38,565 bases of DNA from Pseudomonadota bacterium. Lineage in GTDB: Bacteria; Pseudomonadota; Gammaproteobacteria; Burkholderiales; Burkholderiaceae_C. Both the position numbers and the translations under genes were made by a program. The notes beneath the pieces were generated by a model. It made no database searches and had not been told where the DNA came from. It was given only the letters and a program-made list of their open reading frames with translations. Below, in pieces: positions 1 through 11,385 of the stretch (position 1 is the stretch's first letter; every line of letters starts with the position of its first letter). The DNA is taken from the NCBI GenBank assembly GCA_020161065.1, contig JAIUPH010000021.1:1-38565 (forward strand), read 5' to 3'.

Positions 1-128
1 CCCGAGGCCATCGAGTGCGGCTGCGTCGCGCCCCACGTGAACGAGTCGATGTTCGTCCAGCCCTTGTGGTTGGCGTCTTGCGACTCGCCACTGGCTCCCT
101 CCACCTTCATGAACATGTCTACGGCCAT
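1..128 (-). CDS. hcp: Hcp family type VI secretion protein, 5' part only
   Basis: The first 42 codons are present and the rest lies off the left edge. The reading starts MAVDMFMKVEGASGESQD and continues with NHKGWTNIDSFTWGATQPHS, the typical N-terminus of Hcp proteins (MAxDxFLKIxGxxGES followed by a W-x-W-G-like strand). Hcp forms the hexameric rings stacked into the inner tube of the type VI secretion system and is also secreted. The ATG at 128 is preceded by a strong AAGGAG ribosome binding site, consistent with the high expression usual for Hcp. No other type VI gene is visible in the window, so I cannot tell whether it belongs to a full cluster to the left or is an orphan. Confidence 0.87.
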   Translation of the reverse strand, partial: MAVDMFMKVEGASGESQDANHKGWTNIDSFTWGATQPHSMAS

Positions 129-216
129 GCGATTGCTCCTTTCTTGCTGGCAACAGATCTGAGCGGATTTTGCACGGCAGATCCGCTGCAGCCTCCCTAG
201 ATCAGGGGAGTTCGGG

Positions 217-237
217 TCGCCGTTTTTGTAACGGCGA
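217..237 (-). terminator. Inverted repeat between ssb and hcp, possible terminator
   Basis: A perfect 8-bp stem (TCGCCGTT / AACGGCGA) encloses a 5-nt loop, between the ssb stop and the hcp start. There is no T-run after the stem on the minus strand, so it is at best an unusual terminator. It could equally be a regulatory or RNA-stability hairpin in the hcp leader. Confidence 0.35.
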
Positions 238-293
238 ATTCACGAAATGGCTCGGGGCGAACGGGCTTGGCCCGGCCCCCGGGGGAACTTGCT

Positions 294-779
294 CTAGAAC
301 GGAATGTCGTCTTCCATGTCGTCGAAGCCGGTGGACGACTTCGGCGCCGGCTTCGGTGCCGGGGCGCTGCGCGGCGCCGGCGCACTGCGCGGGGCCGGCG
401 CGCCGCCGCCGCCGCCGCCCATCTCGTCGCCGCCGCCACCGCCCTCGCGGCCGCCCAGCAGTTGCATCTGGTCGGCGATGATCTCGGTGGTGTACTTGTC
501 GACGCCGTCCTTGTCGGTCCACTTGCGGGTCTTCAGCCGGCCTTCCACGTAGACCGGGCGGCCCTTCTTCAGGTATTCGCCGGCGATCTCGGCCAGGCGG
601 TCGTAGAAGACCACGCGGTGCCATTCGGTTTCTTCCTGGCGCTCGCCGCTGGTCTTGTCCTTCCACTGGCGGCTGGTGGCCAGCGTGACGTTGCAGATCG
701 CCGAGCCGCTGGGCGCGTAGCGCACCTCGGGGTCGCGGCCCAGGTTGCCGATGAGGATGACTTTGTTGACCGAGGCCAT
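294..779 (-). CDS. ssb: Single-stranded DNA-binding protein
   Basis: 161 aa. SSB coats single-stranded DNA in replication, repair and recombination and recruits partner proteins. The N-terminal OB fold covers roughly residues 1-110: it opens [21 protein letters not shown] and includes the [15 protein letters not shown] and [17 protein letters not shown] segments typical of bacterial SSB. A low-complexity Gly-rich then Pro/Ala-rich linker follows, with a three-fold APAPRS-like repeat. The protein ends in the acidic tip DDIPF, the conserved docking peptide for SSB partners such as RecQ, which is encoded a few kb away. A GGAG ribosome binding site lies 7 nt before the ATG. Length and domain order are normal for the family. 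Confidence 0.97.
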   Translation of the reverse strand: MASVNKVILIGNLGRDPEVRYAPSGSAICNVTLATSRQWKDKTSGERQEETEWHRVVFYDRLAEIAGEYLKKGRPVYVEGRLKTRKWTDKDGVDKYTTEIIADQMQLLGGREGGGGGDEMGGGGGGAPAPRSAPAPRSAPAPKPAPKSSTGFDDMEDDIPF

Positions 780-884
780 GGCGTGCTCCGCGCGGTGATG
801 GGATGGGGATGCGGCCGATTATCCGTGCCGGGTTCGCCGCGCCGCCATGCCCCGGGCGGGCGCCCCCGTCGGCGGGCCCCCGTT

Positions 885-1238
885 TCAGTGGCGCAGCCAC
901 AGGATCAGCAGCACCGCGGACAGGCACATCACGCCGTTCATCAGGCTGATGAGCACCGCACGGTCGAGCCGGCCGCCGCAGCCGCGGTCGCGCTCGAACA
1001 GCCACAGCGCCATCGTCAGGTTGGCCATCATCCAGGTGCCCCAGGTCCACAGCGAATGCTGCGAGGTGTCGCCGCTGGCGTGGATGGCCCACAGCGTCGG
1101 CAGGTAGGCGAACACGCGGGCGCCGTTGCACAGCAGGAAGGCGGCATCCAGCAGCCGCCGCGCCAGCGGCGCGGCCGCGGCGGCGGCGGCCGTGGCGGTG
1201 CCCGGCAAGGCGGGCATGGTTTCGGTGCTGTCGTTCAT
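885..1238 (-). CDS. Small integral membrane protein, function unknown
   Basis: 117 aa. The start at 1238 overlaps the stop of the upstream lipoprotein gene in an ATGA junction, so the two are probably translationally coupled. After an Ala-rich N-terminus there are about three hydrophobic segments (roughly residues 28-52, 68-82 and 94-114), separated by short charged loops including FERDRGCGGRLDR. I recognise no catalytic motif and no named family. Pairing with a secreted lipoprotein suggests a shared envelope role, but nothing in the sequence defines it. Codon bias matches the neighbours, supporting a real gene. Confidence 0.6.
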   Translation of the reverse strand: MNDSTETMPALPGTATAAAAAAAPLARRLLDAAFLLCNGARVFAYLPTLWAIHASGDTSQHSLWTWGTWMMANLTMALWLFERDRGCGGRLDRAVLISLMNGVMCLSAVLLILWLRH

Positions 1239-1735
1239 GGCGTCACCAGCCAGACGTGGGTGAGCCCGCCGTCGGCCAGGCGGTTGGCCGCCGCGGCGGC
1301 CAGGCGCAGGTCGTTGCCGCGCACCAGCACGGGGGTCTGCGACGGCAAGTCGCGCGCGGCCTGCAGGCCCCAGCTGATGCCCACGGCCTGCTCGACCGCC
1401 TCGGCGCCGCAGCAGCCGACCTCGATCTCGATCGCGTCGGCACCCAGCGCGTCGGCGAGCTGGCGGGCCTGCGCGGCGCTGGCGTAGCGGCCGGCGCGGG
1501 TGCGCGCGCCGGGGTCGGCCGGCTCGGTGCCGGCGGCCGCGGGGGCGACGCTGCCGTCGTTGTCCAGCAGCGGCGGGATCACGCTGGTCGGGCCCACGCG
1601 GACCGTGGCGTCGGCGGCCGTCGCCGCGGCAGTGGGCTCGCCGTCGCCACCGCCGCCACCGCCGCAAGCCGCCAGGGCGGCGGCGAGCAGGCAGACGCAG
1701 GAACGGCAAACGATGGCGGATGTGATGGTTCGCAT
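1235..1735 (-). CDS. Predicted lipoprotein, function unknown
   Basis: 166 aa. The N-terminus is a type II signal peptide: MRTITSAIVCRS, a hydrophobic stretch, then a lipobox ALAAC with the Cys at about residue 24, followed directly by a run of six Gly. The mature protein should be anchored by its lipidated Cys. The rest is Ala-rich. It includes the segment ADAIEIEVGCCGAEAVEQA and ends in a strand-like GGLTHVWLVTP, but I recognise no domain. Its stop overlaps the start of the membrane-protein gene downstream by 4 nt, forming a two-gene unit. It lies between ssb and a CadC-like regulator; neither gives a functional clue. Confidence 0.65.
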   Translation of the reverse strand: MRTITSAIVCRSCVCLLAAALAACGGGGGGDGEPTAAATAADATVRVGPTSVIPPLLDNDGSVAPAAAGTEPADPGARTRAGRYASAAQARQLADALGADAIEIEVGCCGAEAVEQAVGISWGLQAARDLPSQTPVLVRGNDLRLAAAAANRLADGGLTHVWLVTP

Positions 1736-1859
1736 GGCGGCTTCTCCCCGTTGGCACGCCCGATCGGCGTGTCGCCAGTGAAGCGCCGGGCGGCGGGCAA
1801 GTCCTCAAGCCGCGCTGAAGATGTTCTGAATCGGCCTCAGGAAAGGCTGAACGCCGGCC

Positions 1860-4214
1860 TCAAAGCCCCAGTTGCCGGCGCTGCTGCGCCGTGCGGGCAT
1901 CGATGTCGGCCAGCAGGCGCTGCAGGCGGGCGTCGCTGCGCAGCGGCGCCAGCGCCGGGTCCAGCCGCAGCCACCAGCCGCGGCGCAAGCCGGCGCCGAC
2001 GGCGCGCTCCAGCGCCGCCGGCACCTCGGCCGGCCGGCCGCGCAGCGCCAGCAGCCGGGCGCGGTGGAAGTCCAGCATGGGCCAGCGGTTGCCTTGCGCG
2101 GCCAGCGCGTCCAGCTGGCGTTCGACGGCGTCCAGCGTGGCCGCCGCGGCCTGCGTTTGGCCGAGCTGGTGTTGCACGGTGGCCAGGTTCAGCGGCCGGT
2201 GCCAGCCCTGGAACACGAACCAGGCGTCCGGCGCCTCGGTCTGCTGGCCGCGCGCGTTGGCGACGTCCTGGCTGCGCTGCAGCAGGCCGGCGTCCAGCGG
2301 CAACCCGGCCAGAGCGCGCACGAAGCACAGGTCCGTGAAGACGGCGCCGCGGTCGGCGGCCTGCGTGGTCAGCGCCAGCGCGCTCGGCGGCTCGCCGCGG
2401 GCCGCCGGGTCGGACCGCGCCGCCCAGGCGTAGGCGGCGTGCACCGGCAGCCAGTCGGTGGCGGGCAGGTGCTGCAACGCCTGGGCGAAGGCGGCGGCCG
2501 CGTCGTCGGGGCGCTGCAGGTCGAGGTACAGCCAGCCCAGTTCGTGCCACAGGTAAGGCCGCCGCGGCTCCAGCGCCAGCGCCTGGCGGTAGCCGGCCAC
2601 CGCCTGCACCAGCTCGCCGGTGGCATAGCCCAGCATGCCCAGGCCCCAGGCGCCGTTCGGGTAGCGCGGGTCGAGCGCAATGGTGCGACGGAAGGCCTGG
2701 GCCGCCGCCTCGTGCCGGCCGGCCAGCAGTTGCGCGATGCCCAGCCGCTCGACCACCGCGGGGGACAAGGGGTTGAGCGCGGCGGCGCGCTCGAAGTGGT
2801 CGATGGCCTTCAGCGGCCGGCCGTCCTGGAACTCGACGATGCCCCAGCTCATGTGCGCCTGGGCGTAGTTGGGCTGCAGTTCGACGGCGCGCGCCAGCAG
2901 GCGGCGGGCGACGTCGAGCTCGCCGGCAAACTCGTGCAGCAGCGCCTGGCCGGTGATGGCGTCGGCGGCGTCGGGTTCGAGCGCCAGCGCGCGCTCGAAC
3001 AGCGGCGTCGCGCGCGCGATGGCCGGCGGCAAGTCGAGCCCGGCACCGGTGGTGGCCTGGCCCATCCAGGTCCAGGCCAGGCCGACGTAGTTGCGGGCGA
3101 AGCCCGGGTCGGCGTCGACGCCGCGTTGGAAGTAGATGCGGGCGCGCTCGAAAGCCTCCGGCGTGCGGGGGCGCCAGGCGTTCTCGCCCAGCACGTACAG
3201 CTCGTAGGCCTCGCTGGGGCCGGGCTGCGCGCGCTCGCCGGCCAGCGGCGGCAGGCCCAGCGCGGCGGCCACCTCGGCGGCGACGGCCAGCGGCAACTGC
3301 GACACCACCGCCGGCGAACGCTCGAAGCGCCGCCGCCAGTGCTCGGCCGGCGGCGCGGCGGCGGCGTCGAGCAGCCGCAGGTCGAGCTGCAGCAGGCTGC
3401 CCTGGCGCTGCAGGCTGCCCAGCAGCAGGTGGCGCACGCCCAGGCGCTGCGCCAGCCCGGCCGGCTGGGCTTCGGCATCGGCGGGCACGGCGAGCACCGA
3501 ATCGGCCGCCAGCACCGCCAGGTCGGCATGACGGCCGAGCGCGCGGATCACGTCCAGCGCCAGCCCTTGCGCCAGCGCCTGCTCGGCGCCGTGGCGGTCG
3601 CGAAACGGCAGCACCGCCAGCCGTGGCACGGCCTGCGGCGCCGCCGGCCGGGTGAGCCGCCAGCCGGCGATGGCCACCGCGGTGGCGGCGGCGGCGCCCA
3701 GGCCCAGACGCTGCAGCCAGCGGCGGCGCGGCGGGCCGGGCGCTGGCGGCGCCGGGTTGGGCCCGGGCAAGGCGGTGGGCGCCGCGGCGACTGTCGGGAC
3801 CGGCGCGGCGAAGGGCGCTGCGGCGCGTGGCGGTGGCTCCTGCGTTGCCACCGTGACCGGCGCCGGCGCCGGCGTCGTCACCGGCGGGCTCACGGGCGCC
3901 ACCAACCGGTAGCCCTTGCGGTGCACGGTCTGGATGTAGGTCGGCTCGGCCGCGGTGTCGCCGAGCTGCCGGCGCAGTTGCGCCACCGCCTGGTAGACCG
4001 AGTTGGGCGTGACCACCAGGTCGCGCCAGACTTCGTCGAGCAACTCCTGCGTCAGCACCACCTGGCCGGCGCGGCGCGCCAGCATCAGCAGCAGCTTCAT
4101 CTGCTGCGGTTCGAGCTTGACCACGCGGCCCTCGGCCACGATCTCGTCGGCGTCGCCGTCGACCCGCCAGCGCCCGATGGTCCATTGCGCTCCCGGCTGG
4201 ATGTCCATGCGCAC
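1860..4214 (-). CDS. CadC-like winged-helix regulator with TM segment, TolB-like domain and TPR repeats
   Basis: 784 aa with a GTG start at 4214; an ATG two codons later is an equally good choice. Domain order: an OmpR/PhoB-type winged helix (about residues 10-107, with [14 protein letters not shown], the recognition segment [15 protein letters not shown] and the wing [15 protein letters not shown]); a Pro/Ala-rich linker (about 108-165); one transmembrane segment (about 168-186); a domain like the TolB N-terminal/adenylate-cyclase-associated type ([20 protein letters not shown], then a [22 protein letters not shown] strand pattern); then many TPR-type helical repeats to about residue 620. 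There is no receiver domain, so like CadC it would sense directly and bind DNA from the membrane. It is divergent from recQ across a short intergenic region. The signal and target genes are unknown. Confidence 0.85.
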   Translation of the reverse strand: MRMDIQPGAQWTIGRWRVDGDADEIVAEGRVVKLEPQQMKLLLMLARRAGQVVLTQELLDEVWRDLVVTPNSVYQAVAQLRRQLGDTAAEPTYIQTVHRKGYRLVAPVSPPVTTPAPAPVTVATQEPPPRAAAPFAAPVPTVAAAPTALPGPNPAPPAPGPPRRRWLQRLGLGAAAATAVAIAGWRLTRPAAPQAVPRLAVLPFRDRHGAEQALAQGLALDVIRALGRHADLAVLAADSVLAVPADAEAQPAGLAQRLGVRHLLLGSLQRQGSLLQLDLRLLDAAAAPPAEHWRRRFERSPAVVSQLPLAVAAEVAAALGLPPLAGERAQPGPSEAYELYVLGENAWRPRTPEAFERARIYFQRGVDADPGFARNYVGLAWTWMGQATTGAGLDLPPAIARATPLFERALALEPDAADAITGQALLHEFAGELDVARRLLARAVELQPNYAQAHMSWGIVEFQDGRPLKAIDHFERAAALNPLSPAVVERLGIAQLLAGRHEAAAQAFRRTIALDPRYPNGAWGLGMLGYATGELVQAVAGYRQALALEPRRPYLWHELGWLYLDLQRPDDAAAAFAQALQHLPATDWLPVHAAYAWAARSDPAARGEPPSALALTTQAADRGAVFTDLCFVRALAGLPLDAGLLQRSQDVANARGQQTEAPDAWFVFQGWHRPLNLATVQHQLGQTQAAAATLDAVERQLDALAAQGNRWPMLDFHRARLLALRGRPAEVPAALERAVGAGLRRGWWLRLDPALAPLRSDARLQRLLADIDARTAQQRRQLGL

Positions 4215-4285
4215 CTCGCTCCGGCTCCCCTGGCGCCGGCTTAGCTGCCGGCGGCATTGTGGATCGTGCGGGTAGCATCGCCGCC

Positions 4286-6157
<1,872 letters not shown>

Positions 6158-6201
6158 AACCGGCTCGCCGCTATCATGCTCGGTTGCCCTGCACCCGCGC
6201 C

Positions 6202-9147
6202 ATGCCGACCGAGCCGACCCCCGACCTTGCCCAGCCGCCGCTGCCCGACGCCGGCGTGCTGCGGGTTCGGGGGGCCCGCACCCACAACCTGAAGAACGTC
6301 GACCTCGACATCCCCAAGCACGCGCTGGTGGTGATCACGGGGCTCTCGGGCTCGGGCAAGTCCAGCCTCGCCTTCGACACGCTGTATGCCGAGGGACAGC
6401 GGCGTTATGTCGAGAGCCTGTCGACCTACGCGCGGCAGTTTTTGCAGTTGATGGACAAGCCCGACGTCGACGTGATCGAAGGCCTGTCGCCGGCGATCAG
6501 CATCGAGCAGAAGGCCGCCTCGCACAACCCGCGTTCCACCGTCGGCACCATCACCGAGATCCACGACTACCTGCGGCTGCTGTACGCGCGCGCCGGCACG
6601 CCCTACTGCCCCGACCACCACCTGCCGCTGCAGGCGCAAAGCGTGGCGCAGATGGTCGACACGGTGCTGGCCTGGCCGGCCGACACGCGGCTGATGATCC
6701 TGGCCCCGGTGGCGCGCGACCGCAAGGGCGAGTTCGGCGAGCTGTTCGACGACATGCGCGCGCGCGGCTACGTGCGCTTTCGCATCGGCAGCGGCGGTGC
6801 CGAGCCCAAGGTCTACGAGGCCGACGCGCTGCCGGCGCTGAAGAAGACCGAGAAGCACGACATCGACGTCGTGATCGACCGCCTGCGCGTGCGGCCCGAG
6901 ATCAAGCAGCGCCTGGCCGAAAGCTTCGAGGCGGCGCTGCGCATCGCCGACGGCCGCGCCATCGCGATGGAACTGTCGGGCGACGTGGGCGGCGACCAGC
7001 AGTCGCGCTCGCACCTGTTCAGCAACCGCTTCGCCTGCCCGATCTGCAGCTACGCGCTGGCCGAGCTGGAGCCGCGCCTGTTCTCGTTCAACTCGCCGGT
7101 GGGCGCCTGCCCGCAGTGCGACGGCCTGGGCCAGGTGACGGCGTTCGACCCCGAGCGCGTAGTCGCCTTCCCCAGCCTGAGCCTGGCGTCGGGTGCCGTC
7201 AAAGGTTGGGACCGGCGCAACGCCTACACCTTCAGCCTGCTGCAAAGCGTGGCGGCGCACGACGGCTTCGACATCGACCAGCCGTTCGAAGAGCTGCCGG
7301 CGCCGGCGCAGCAGCGGCTGCTGTACGGCTCTGGCGACGAGGCGATCGAGTTCGTCTACCGCGCCGAGGGCGCGAACGGCCGCACGCGCAGCGTCAAGCG
7401 CCGTCATCCTTTCGAAGGGATCATCCCCAACTTCGAGCGGCGCTTTCGCGAGACCGATTCCGCCGCCGTGCGCGAAGACCTGGCGCGCTACCAGGCGGCG
7501 CGGCCGTGCCCGGCCTGCCAGGGCACGCGGCTGCGGCGCGAGGCGCGCCACGTGCTGCTGGACCACCAGGGCGCGACGCCGGGCAAGCCCATCTACGAGG
7601 TGGAGCGCGCCACGCTGGCCGAGGCGCAGGCCTTCTTCGACACGCTGCGGCTCGAAGGCGCGCGCGCCGAGATCGCCGACAAGGTGGTGCGCGAGATTCG
7701 CGCGCGCCTGCGCTTCCTCAACGACGTGGGGCTGCCCTACCTGAGCCTGGAGCGCAGCGCCGACACGTTGTCGGGCGGCGAGGCGCAGCGCATCCGGCTG
7801 GCCTCGCAGATCGGTTCGGGGCTCTCGGGCGTGATGTACGTGCTGGACGAGCCCAGCATCGGCCTGCACCAGCGCGACAACGCGCGATTGATCGGCACGC
7901 TGCGGCGCTTGCGCGACCTCGGCAACTCGGTGCTGGTGGTCGAGCACGACGAGGACATGATCCGCGCCGCGGACCACGTGATCGACATGGGCCCCGGCGC
8001 CGGCGTGCACGGCGGCCGCGTCATCGCCCAGGGCACGCCCGCGGCGGTGGCGGCCAACGCCGAGTCGCTGACCGGGCGCTACCTCGCGCATGCTTTGCGC
8101 ATCGAGGTGCCCAAAGTACGACGTCAGGCGGCTGGCGAGATCGACGCGCGCGCGATCCGCATCGTCGGCGCGCGCGGCAACAACCTGAAGGGCGTCGACG
8201 TCGAGTTTCCGGTCGGGCTGCTGACCTGCGTGACCGGCGTCTCCGGCTCGGGCAAGAGCACGCTGGTCAACGACACGCTGTACGCCGCCGTGGCGCGCAA
8301 GCTCTACCAGAGCCACGCCGAGGTGGCGCCGCACGACCGCATCGAAGGGTTGGAGCTGTTCGACAAGGTGATCAACGTCGACCAGAGCCCGATCGGCCGC
8401 ACGCCGCGCAGCAACCCGGCCACCTACACGGGGCTGTTCACGCCGATCCGCGAGCTGTTCGCCGAGGTGCCGGCCGCGCGCGAACGCGGTTATGGCGCGG
8501 GCCGCTTTTCCTTCAACGTGGCCGGCGGCCGCTGCGAGGCCTGCGAAGGCGACGGCGTGCTGAAGGTGGAGATGCACTTCCTGCCCGACGTCTACGTGCC
8601 CTGCGACGTGTGCGCCGGCCGGCGCTACAACCGCGAGACGCTGGAGATCCTCTACAAGGGCCGCAACATCGCCCAGGTGCTGGAGCTGACGGTGGAGGAC
8701 GCGCACGCCTTCTTCAGCGCGGTGCCGACCATCGCGCGCAAGCTGCAGACGCTGCTGGACGTGGGGCTGGGCTACATCCGCCTGGGGCAGAGCGCGACCA
8801 CGCTGTCGGGCGGCGAGGCGCAGCGCGTGAAGCTGGCGCTGGAGCTGTCGAAGCGCGACACCGGGCGCACGCTGTACATCCTGGACGAGCCGACCACCGG
8901 GCTGCACTTCCACGACATCCAGCTGCTGCTGAAGGTGCTGCACCAGCTGCGCGAGGCGGGCAACACCATCGTCGTGATCGAGCACAACCTGGACGTCATC
9001 AAGACCGCCGACTGGCTGATCGACCTCGGCCCCGAAGGCGGCGCCGGCGGCGGCCAGGTGTTGATGGCCGGCACGCCCGAGCAACTGGCCGCCGCGGGGC
9101 TGGGCCACACGGGGCGCTACCTGGCGGCCGTGCTAACTGCCGAATAG
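6202..9147 (+). CDS. uvrA: Excinuclease ABC subunit A
   Basis: 981 aa from the ATG at 6202. UvrA is the damage-recognition ATPase of nucleotide excision repair and acts with UvrB and UvrC. Two ABC modules are complete: Walker [10 protein letters not shown] (about residue 46) with signature LSGGEAQR (about 523), and Walker [10 protein letters not shown] (about 681) with a second LSGGEAQR (about 868); both are followed by [14 protein letters not shown] Walker B motifs. The zinc modules are intact: CPIC...CPQC (about 280-305), a CPAC motif near 436, and CEACEGDG...CDVC (about 777-804). Length is slightly above the common 940-960 aa because of short insertions and the N-terminal extension [18 protein letters not shown]. 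The 3' end overlaps the convergent M48 protease gene by 15 bp. I saw no LexA-type box upstream. Confidence 0.97.
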   Translation: MPTEPTPDLAQPPLPDAGVLRVRGARTHNLKNVDLDIPKHALVVITGLSGSGKSSLAFDTLYAEGQRRYVESLSTYARQFLQLMDKPDVDVIEGLSPAISIEQKAASHNPRSTVGTITEIHDYLRLLYARAGTPYCPDHHLPLQAQSVAQMVDTVLAWPADTRLMILAPVARDRKGEFGELFDDMRARGYVRFRIGSGGAEPKVYEADALPALKKTEKHDIDVVIDRLRVRPEIKQRLAESFEAALRIADGRAIAMELSGDVGGDQQSRSHLFSNRFACPICSYALAELEPRLFSFNSPVGACPQCDGLGQVTAFDPERVVAFPSLSLASGAVKGWDRRNAYTFSLLQSVAAHDGFDIDQPFEELPAPAQQRLLYGSGDEAIEFVYRAEGANGRTRSVKRRHPFEGIIPNFERRFRETDSAAVREDLARYQAARPCPACQGTRLRREARHVLLDHQGATPGKPIYEVERATLAEAQAFFDTLRLEGARAEIADKVVREIRARLRFLNDVGLPYLSLERSADTLSGGEAQRIRLASQIGSGLSGVMYVLDEPSIGLHQRDNARLIGTLRRLRDLGNSVLVVEHDEDMIRAADHVIDMGPGAGVHGGRVIAQGTPAAVAANAESLTGRYLAHALRIEVPKVRRQAAGEIDARAIRIVGARGNNLKGVDVEFPVGLLTCVTGVSGSGKSTLVNDTLYAAVARKLYQSHAEVAPHDRIEGLELFDKVINVDQSPIGRTPRSNPATYTGLFTPIRELFAEVPAARERGYGAGRFSFNVAGGRCEACEGDGVLKVEMHFLPDVYVPCDVCAGRRYNRETLEILYKGRNIAQVLELTVEDAHAFFSAVPTIARKLQTLLDVGLGYIRLGQSATTLSGGEAQRVKLALELSKRDTGRTLYILDEPTTGLHFHDIQLLLKVLHQLREAGNTIVVIEHNLDVIKTADWLIDLGPEGGAGGGQVLMAGTPEQLAAAGLGHTGRYLAAVLTAE

Positions 9148-10827
9148 CGGTTGCTGCAGGCGCGGCGGGGCGTCGTCGCGGTCGGCGGGCGGCTCCTTGT
9201 CGCCGCCGCGGCCGCCGCGCTGCTCGGCGGCGAGCTGGCGGCGCTGGTTCTCCATCTCGCGCAGGCGCGCGTCGATGATCGAGGCCTCGATGAAGTCCTG
9301 CCCGCTGACGCCGCTGCGCGCCAGCTGGCGGCCGCTGCGCAGGCGGTCCATCGCGCCGCGCAGGTCGCCCACCAGCAGGCGCGACTCGGCCTGCGCGCGC
9401 AGCGCGCGCAGGCGCAGGCCCAGCGCTTCGGCGGTGTTGCCCAGCAGCAGCCAGGCGTAGGCGTCGCGCGGGTGTTCGGCCACCCAGGTCTGCAGCGCCT
9501 CGGTGCTTTGGCGCAGGCGCTCTTCGCGCGCCGGCGGCCGCGTCTGCAGCGCGGCCTGCGCCTGCATCAACAGCGGCGGCCGCGCCTGCGCGGCGTCGGG
9601 CCAGCGCTGGCGGGCATCGGCCAGCACCTTGGCGGCGCCGTCCAGGTCGCCGGCGGCCAGGCGGCCTTCGGCATCCAGCAGCCACAGGCTGCGCGCCACG
9701 GCGGCGTCGGCGCCGGGCGTTTCGGCCAGCAGCGCGCGCGCTTCGCGGTTGCGCTGCTCGGCCATCGCGTGGTCGCGCAGCAGGCTGGAGGCCAGCGCGC
9801 TGGAGTAGAGGCCGGCCAGGCGCTCGGCGGCGCCGTGGCCGGGGCGCAGGGCGGGCAGGTCCTGCTGGCGGCGCAGCGCCGTCACGCTGGTGTCGACCAG
9901 CACGCGGGCGCGCGCCGCCATCAGCGCGTGCAGCAGCGGCGACACGGTCTTCGTCGCGTGCGGCGGCAGGCCTTGCAGGCGCATGCGCGCTTCGCTCTGG
10001 CGCTCCAGCGTCAGCGGGTGGCTGCGCAGGTAGGGGAAGGCGCCGTTGTCGTTCAGGCGGTTGGCGTTGTCGAGCTTCTCGAACATCGCGGCCATGCCGC
10101 CGGGCTGGTAGCCGGCCTGATCCAGCACGGCGAAGCCGATGCGGTCGGCCTCGCGCTCCATGTCGCGCGAGAAGTTGAGCTGGCCCTGGATCAGCGCGGC
10201 CTGGCCGCCCACCAGCGCGGCCTGCGCGACATCGGGGTTGCCGCTGCGGCCGGCGGCCAGCAGCGCGAGGATGAGCCCGGCCATGCCCAGCAGCGACTGC
10301 CGCTGCTGGCTGGCGATGCTGCGCGCGATGTGGCGCTGCGTGACGTGCGACAGCTCGTGCGCCAGCACCGAGGCCAGCTCGTCGCGGCTGGCGGTCATCG
10401 CGATCATGCCCAGGTGCACGCCGACGAAGCCGCCGGGCAGCGCGAAGGCGTTGACGCTGCGGTCGCGCACCAGGAAGGCTTCCCAGGCGAACTGGCCGGA
10501 GACGTCGACGTCGATGTCGCCGCGCGCGCGCGCCGCCTCGACCAGCGGCTGCCACAGGCTTTGCAGGTACTCCAGCAGCACCGGGTCGTCCAGGTAGTCG
10601 GGGTCGCGCCGGATCTCGCCCATGATCTGGTCGCCCAGCCGGCGCTCGGTGCCGACGGTGAAGTCTTCGGCCGCGCTCTCGCCCAGCGCCGGCAGCCGCA
10701 CGGCGGCCGGCGCCGCCGGTGCCGGCAACGGTGCCGCCCCCTGTGCCGACACCTGTGCCTGCAGCGGCAGGGCCAGCGCCAGCAGGCAGCACAGCGCGGG
10801 GCGGACGAAGGCGGTGGACAGGCTCAC
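9133..10827 (-). CDS. M48 family metalloprotease with TPR region, BepA/YfgC-like
   Basis: 564 aa from a GTG at 10827, chosen because TTGGAG lies 5 nt upstream and a signal peptide begins right there ([28 protein letters not shown]). Longer in-frame starts would run into moaC. The zinc site HELSH ([18 protein letters not shown]) is followed by the third ligand region [17 protein letters not shown]. The N-terminal part matches periplasmic M48 proteases such as BepA ([41 protein letters not shown]). The C-terminal half is Ala/Leu-rich with TPR-like helices, as in BepA, which controls quality of outer-membrane beta-barrel assembly. I infer the same kind of role here. The 3' end overlaps the uvrA 3' end by 15 bp. 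Confidence 0.9.
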   Translation of the reverse strand: MSLSTAFVRPALCCLLALALPLQAQVSAQGAAPLPAPAAPAAVRLPALGESAAEDFTVGTERRLGDQIMGEIRRDPDYLDDPVLLEYLQSLWQPLVEAARARGDIDVDVSGQFAWEAFLVRDRSVNAFALPGGFVGVHLGMIAMTASRDELASVLAHELSHVTQRHIARSIASQQRQSLLGMAGLILALLAAGRSGNPDVAQAALVGGQAALIQGQLNFSRDMEREADRIGFAVLDQAGYQPGGMAAMFEKLDNANRLNDNGAFPYLRSHPLTLERQSEARMRLQGLPPHATKTVSPLLHALMAARARVLVDTSVTALRRQQDLPALRPGHGAAERLAGLYSSALASSLLRDHAMAEQRNREARALLAETPGADAAVARSLWLLDAEGRLAAGDLDGAAKVLADARQRWPDAAQARPPLLMQAQAALQTRPPAREERLRQSTEALQTWVAEHPRDAYAWLLLGNTAEALGLRLRALRAQAESRLLVGDLRGAMDRLRSGRQLARSGVSGQDFIEASIIDARLREMENQRRQLAAEQRGGRGGDKEPPADRDDAPPRLQQPLFGS

Positions 10828-10889
10828 GGCAACTCCAAGGGGGCCGCCGGTATCATGACACCGCCCCGTTGCCCCCGTGTAAAGCCGCC

Positions 10890-11375
10890 ATGTCGTCGCC
10901 ATTGACTCATTTCGACGCCCAGGGGCAGGCCCACATGGTGGACGTGTCGGCCAAGGCCGAGACGCACCGCGTGGCCCGCGCTAGCGGCGCGATCCGCATG
11001 AAGCCCGAGACGCTGGCCCTGGTGGCCACGGGCCGCGCGAAGAAGGGCGACGTGCTGGCGGTGGCGCGCATCGCGGCGATCCAGGGCGCCAAGCGCACGG
11101 CCGAGCTGATTCCGCTGTGCCACCCGCTGCCCATCACCCGCGTGGCGGTGGACTTCGAGCTGGACGAGGCTAACAGCGAAGTGCGGTGCATCGCGCAGGT
11201 CGAGACCTTCGGCCGCACCGGCGTGGAGATGGAAGCGCTGACGGCGGTGCAGGTTGGCCTGCTGACCGTCTACGACATGTGCAAGGCCGCCGACCGCGGC
11301 ATGGTGATGGGCGCCATCCGCGTGCTCGGCAAGCGCGGCGGCCAGTCGGGCGACTGGACGGCCGATCCGGCGTGA
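10890..11375 (+). CDS. moaC: Cyclic pyranopterin monophosphate synthase
   Basis: 161 aa. MoaC converts the cyclised GTP product of MoaA to cyclic pyranopterin monophosphate, an early step of molybdenum cofactor synthesis. It shows the family start [20 protein letters not shown], the conserved [12 protein letters not shown] and [19 protein letters not shown] segments, and the active-site D-M-C-K-A. Length is normal. The gene stands alone here: divergent from the M48 protease across 62 bp (a TATCAT sequence at 10851 could be its -10 box) and convergent with the next gene, stop to stop, 10 bp apart. No other mo- genes are in the window. Confidence 0.96.
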   Translation: MSSPLTHFDAQGQAHMVDVSAKAETHRVARASGAIRMKPETLALVATGRAKKGDVLAVARIAAIQGAKRTAELIPLCHPLPITRVAVDFELDEANSEVRCIAQVETFGRTGVEMEALTAVQVGLLTVYDMCKAADRGMVMGAIRVLGKRGGQSGDWTADPA

Positions 11376-11385
11376 CGGCAGCCGG

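Noticed and set aside
331-420. GC-rich short repeats resembling a repeat array
   Set aside because: They are the coding sequence of the Gly/Pro/Ala linker of SSB, with repeated APAPRS codons.
1872-4244. Long plus-strand reading frame opposite the CadC-like gene (and similar ones at 9151-10905 and 4241-6022)
   Set aside because: These are antisense shadows produced by the third-position GC bias; their translations are rich in Arg, Gln, Ala, Val and His with no domain pattern, while the other strand encodes recognisable families.
6158-6201. LexA (SOS) box before uvrA
   Set aside because: I looked for a CTGT-N8-ACAG-like palindrome in the recQ-uvrA gap and the recQ upstream region and saw none.
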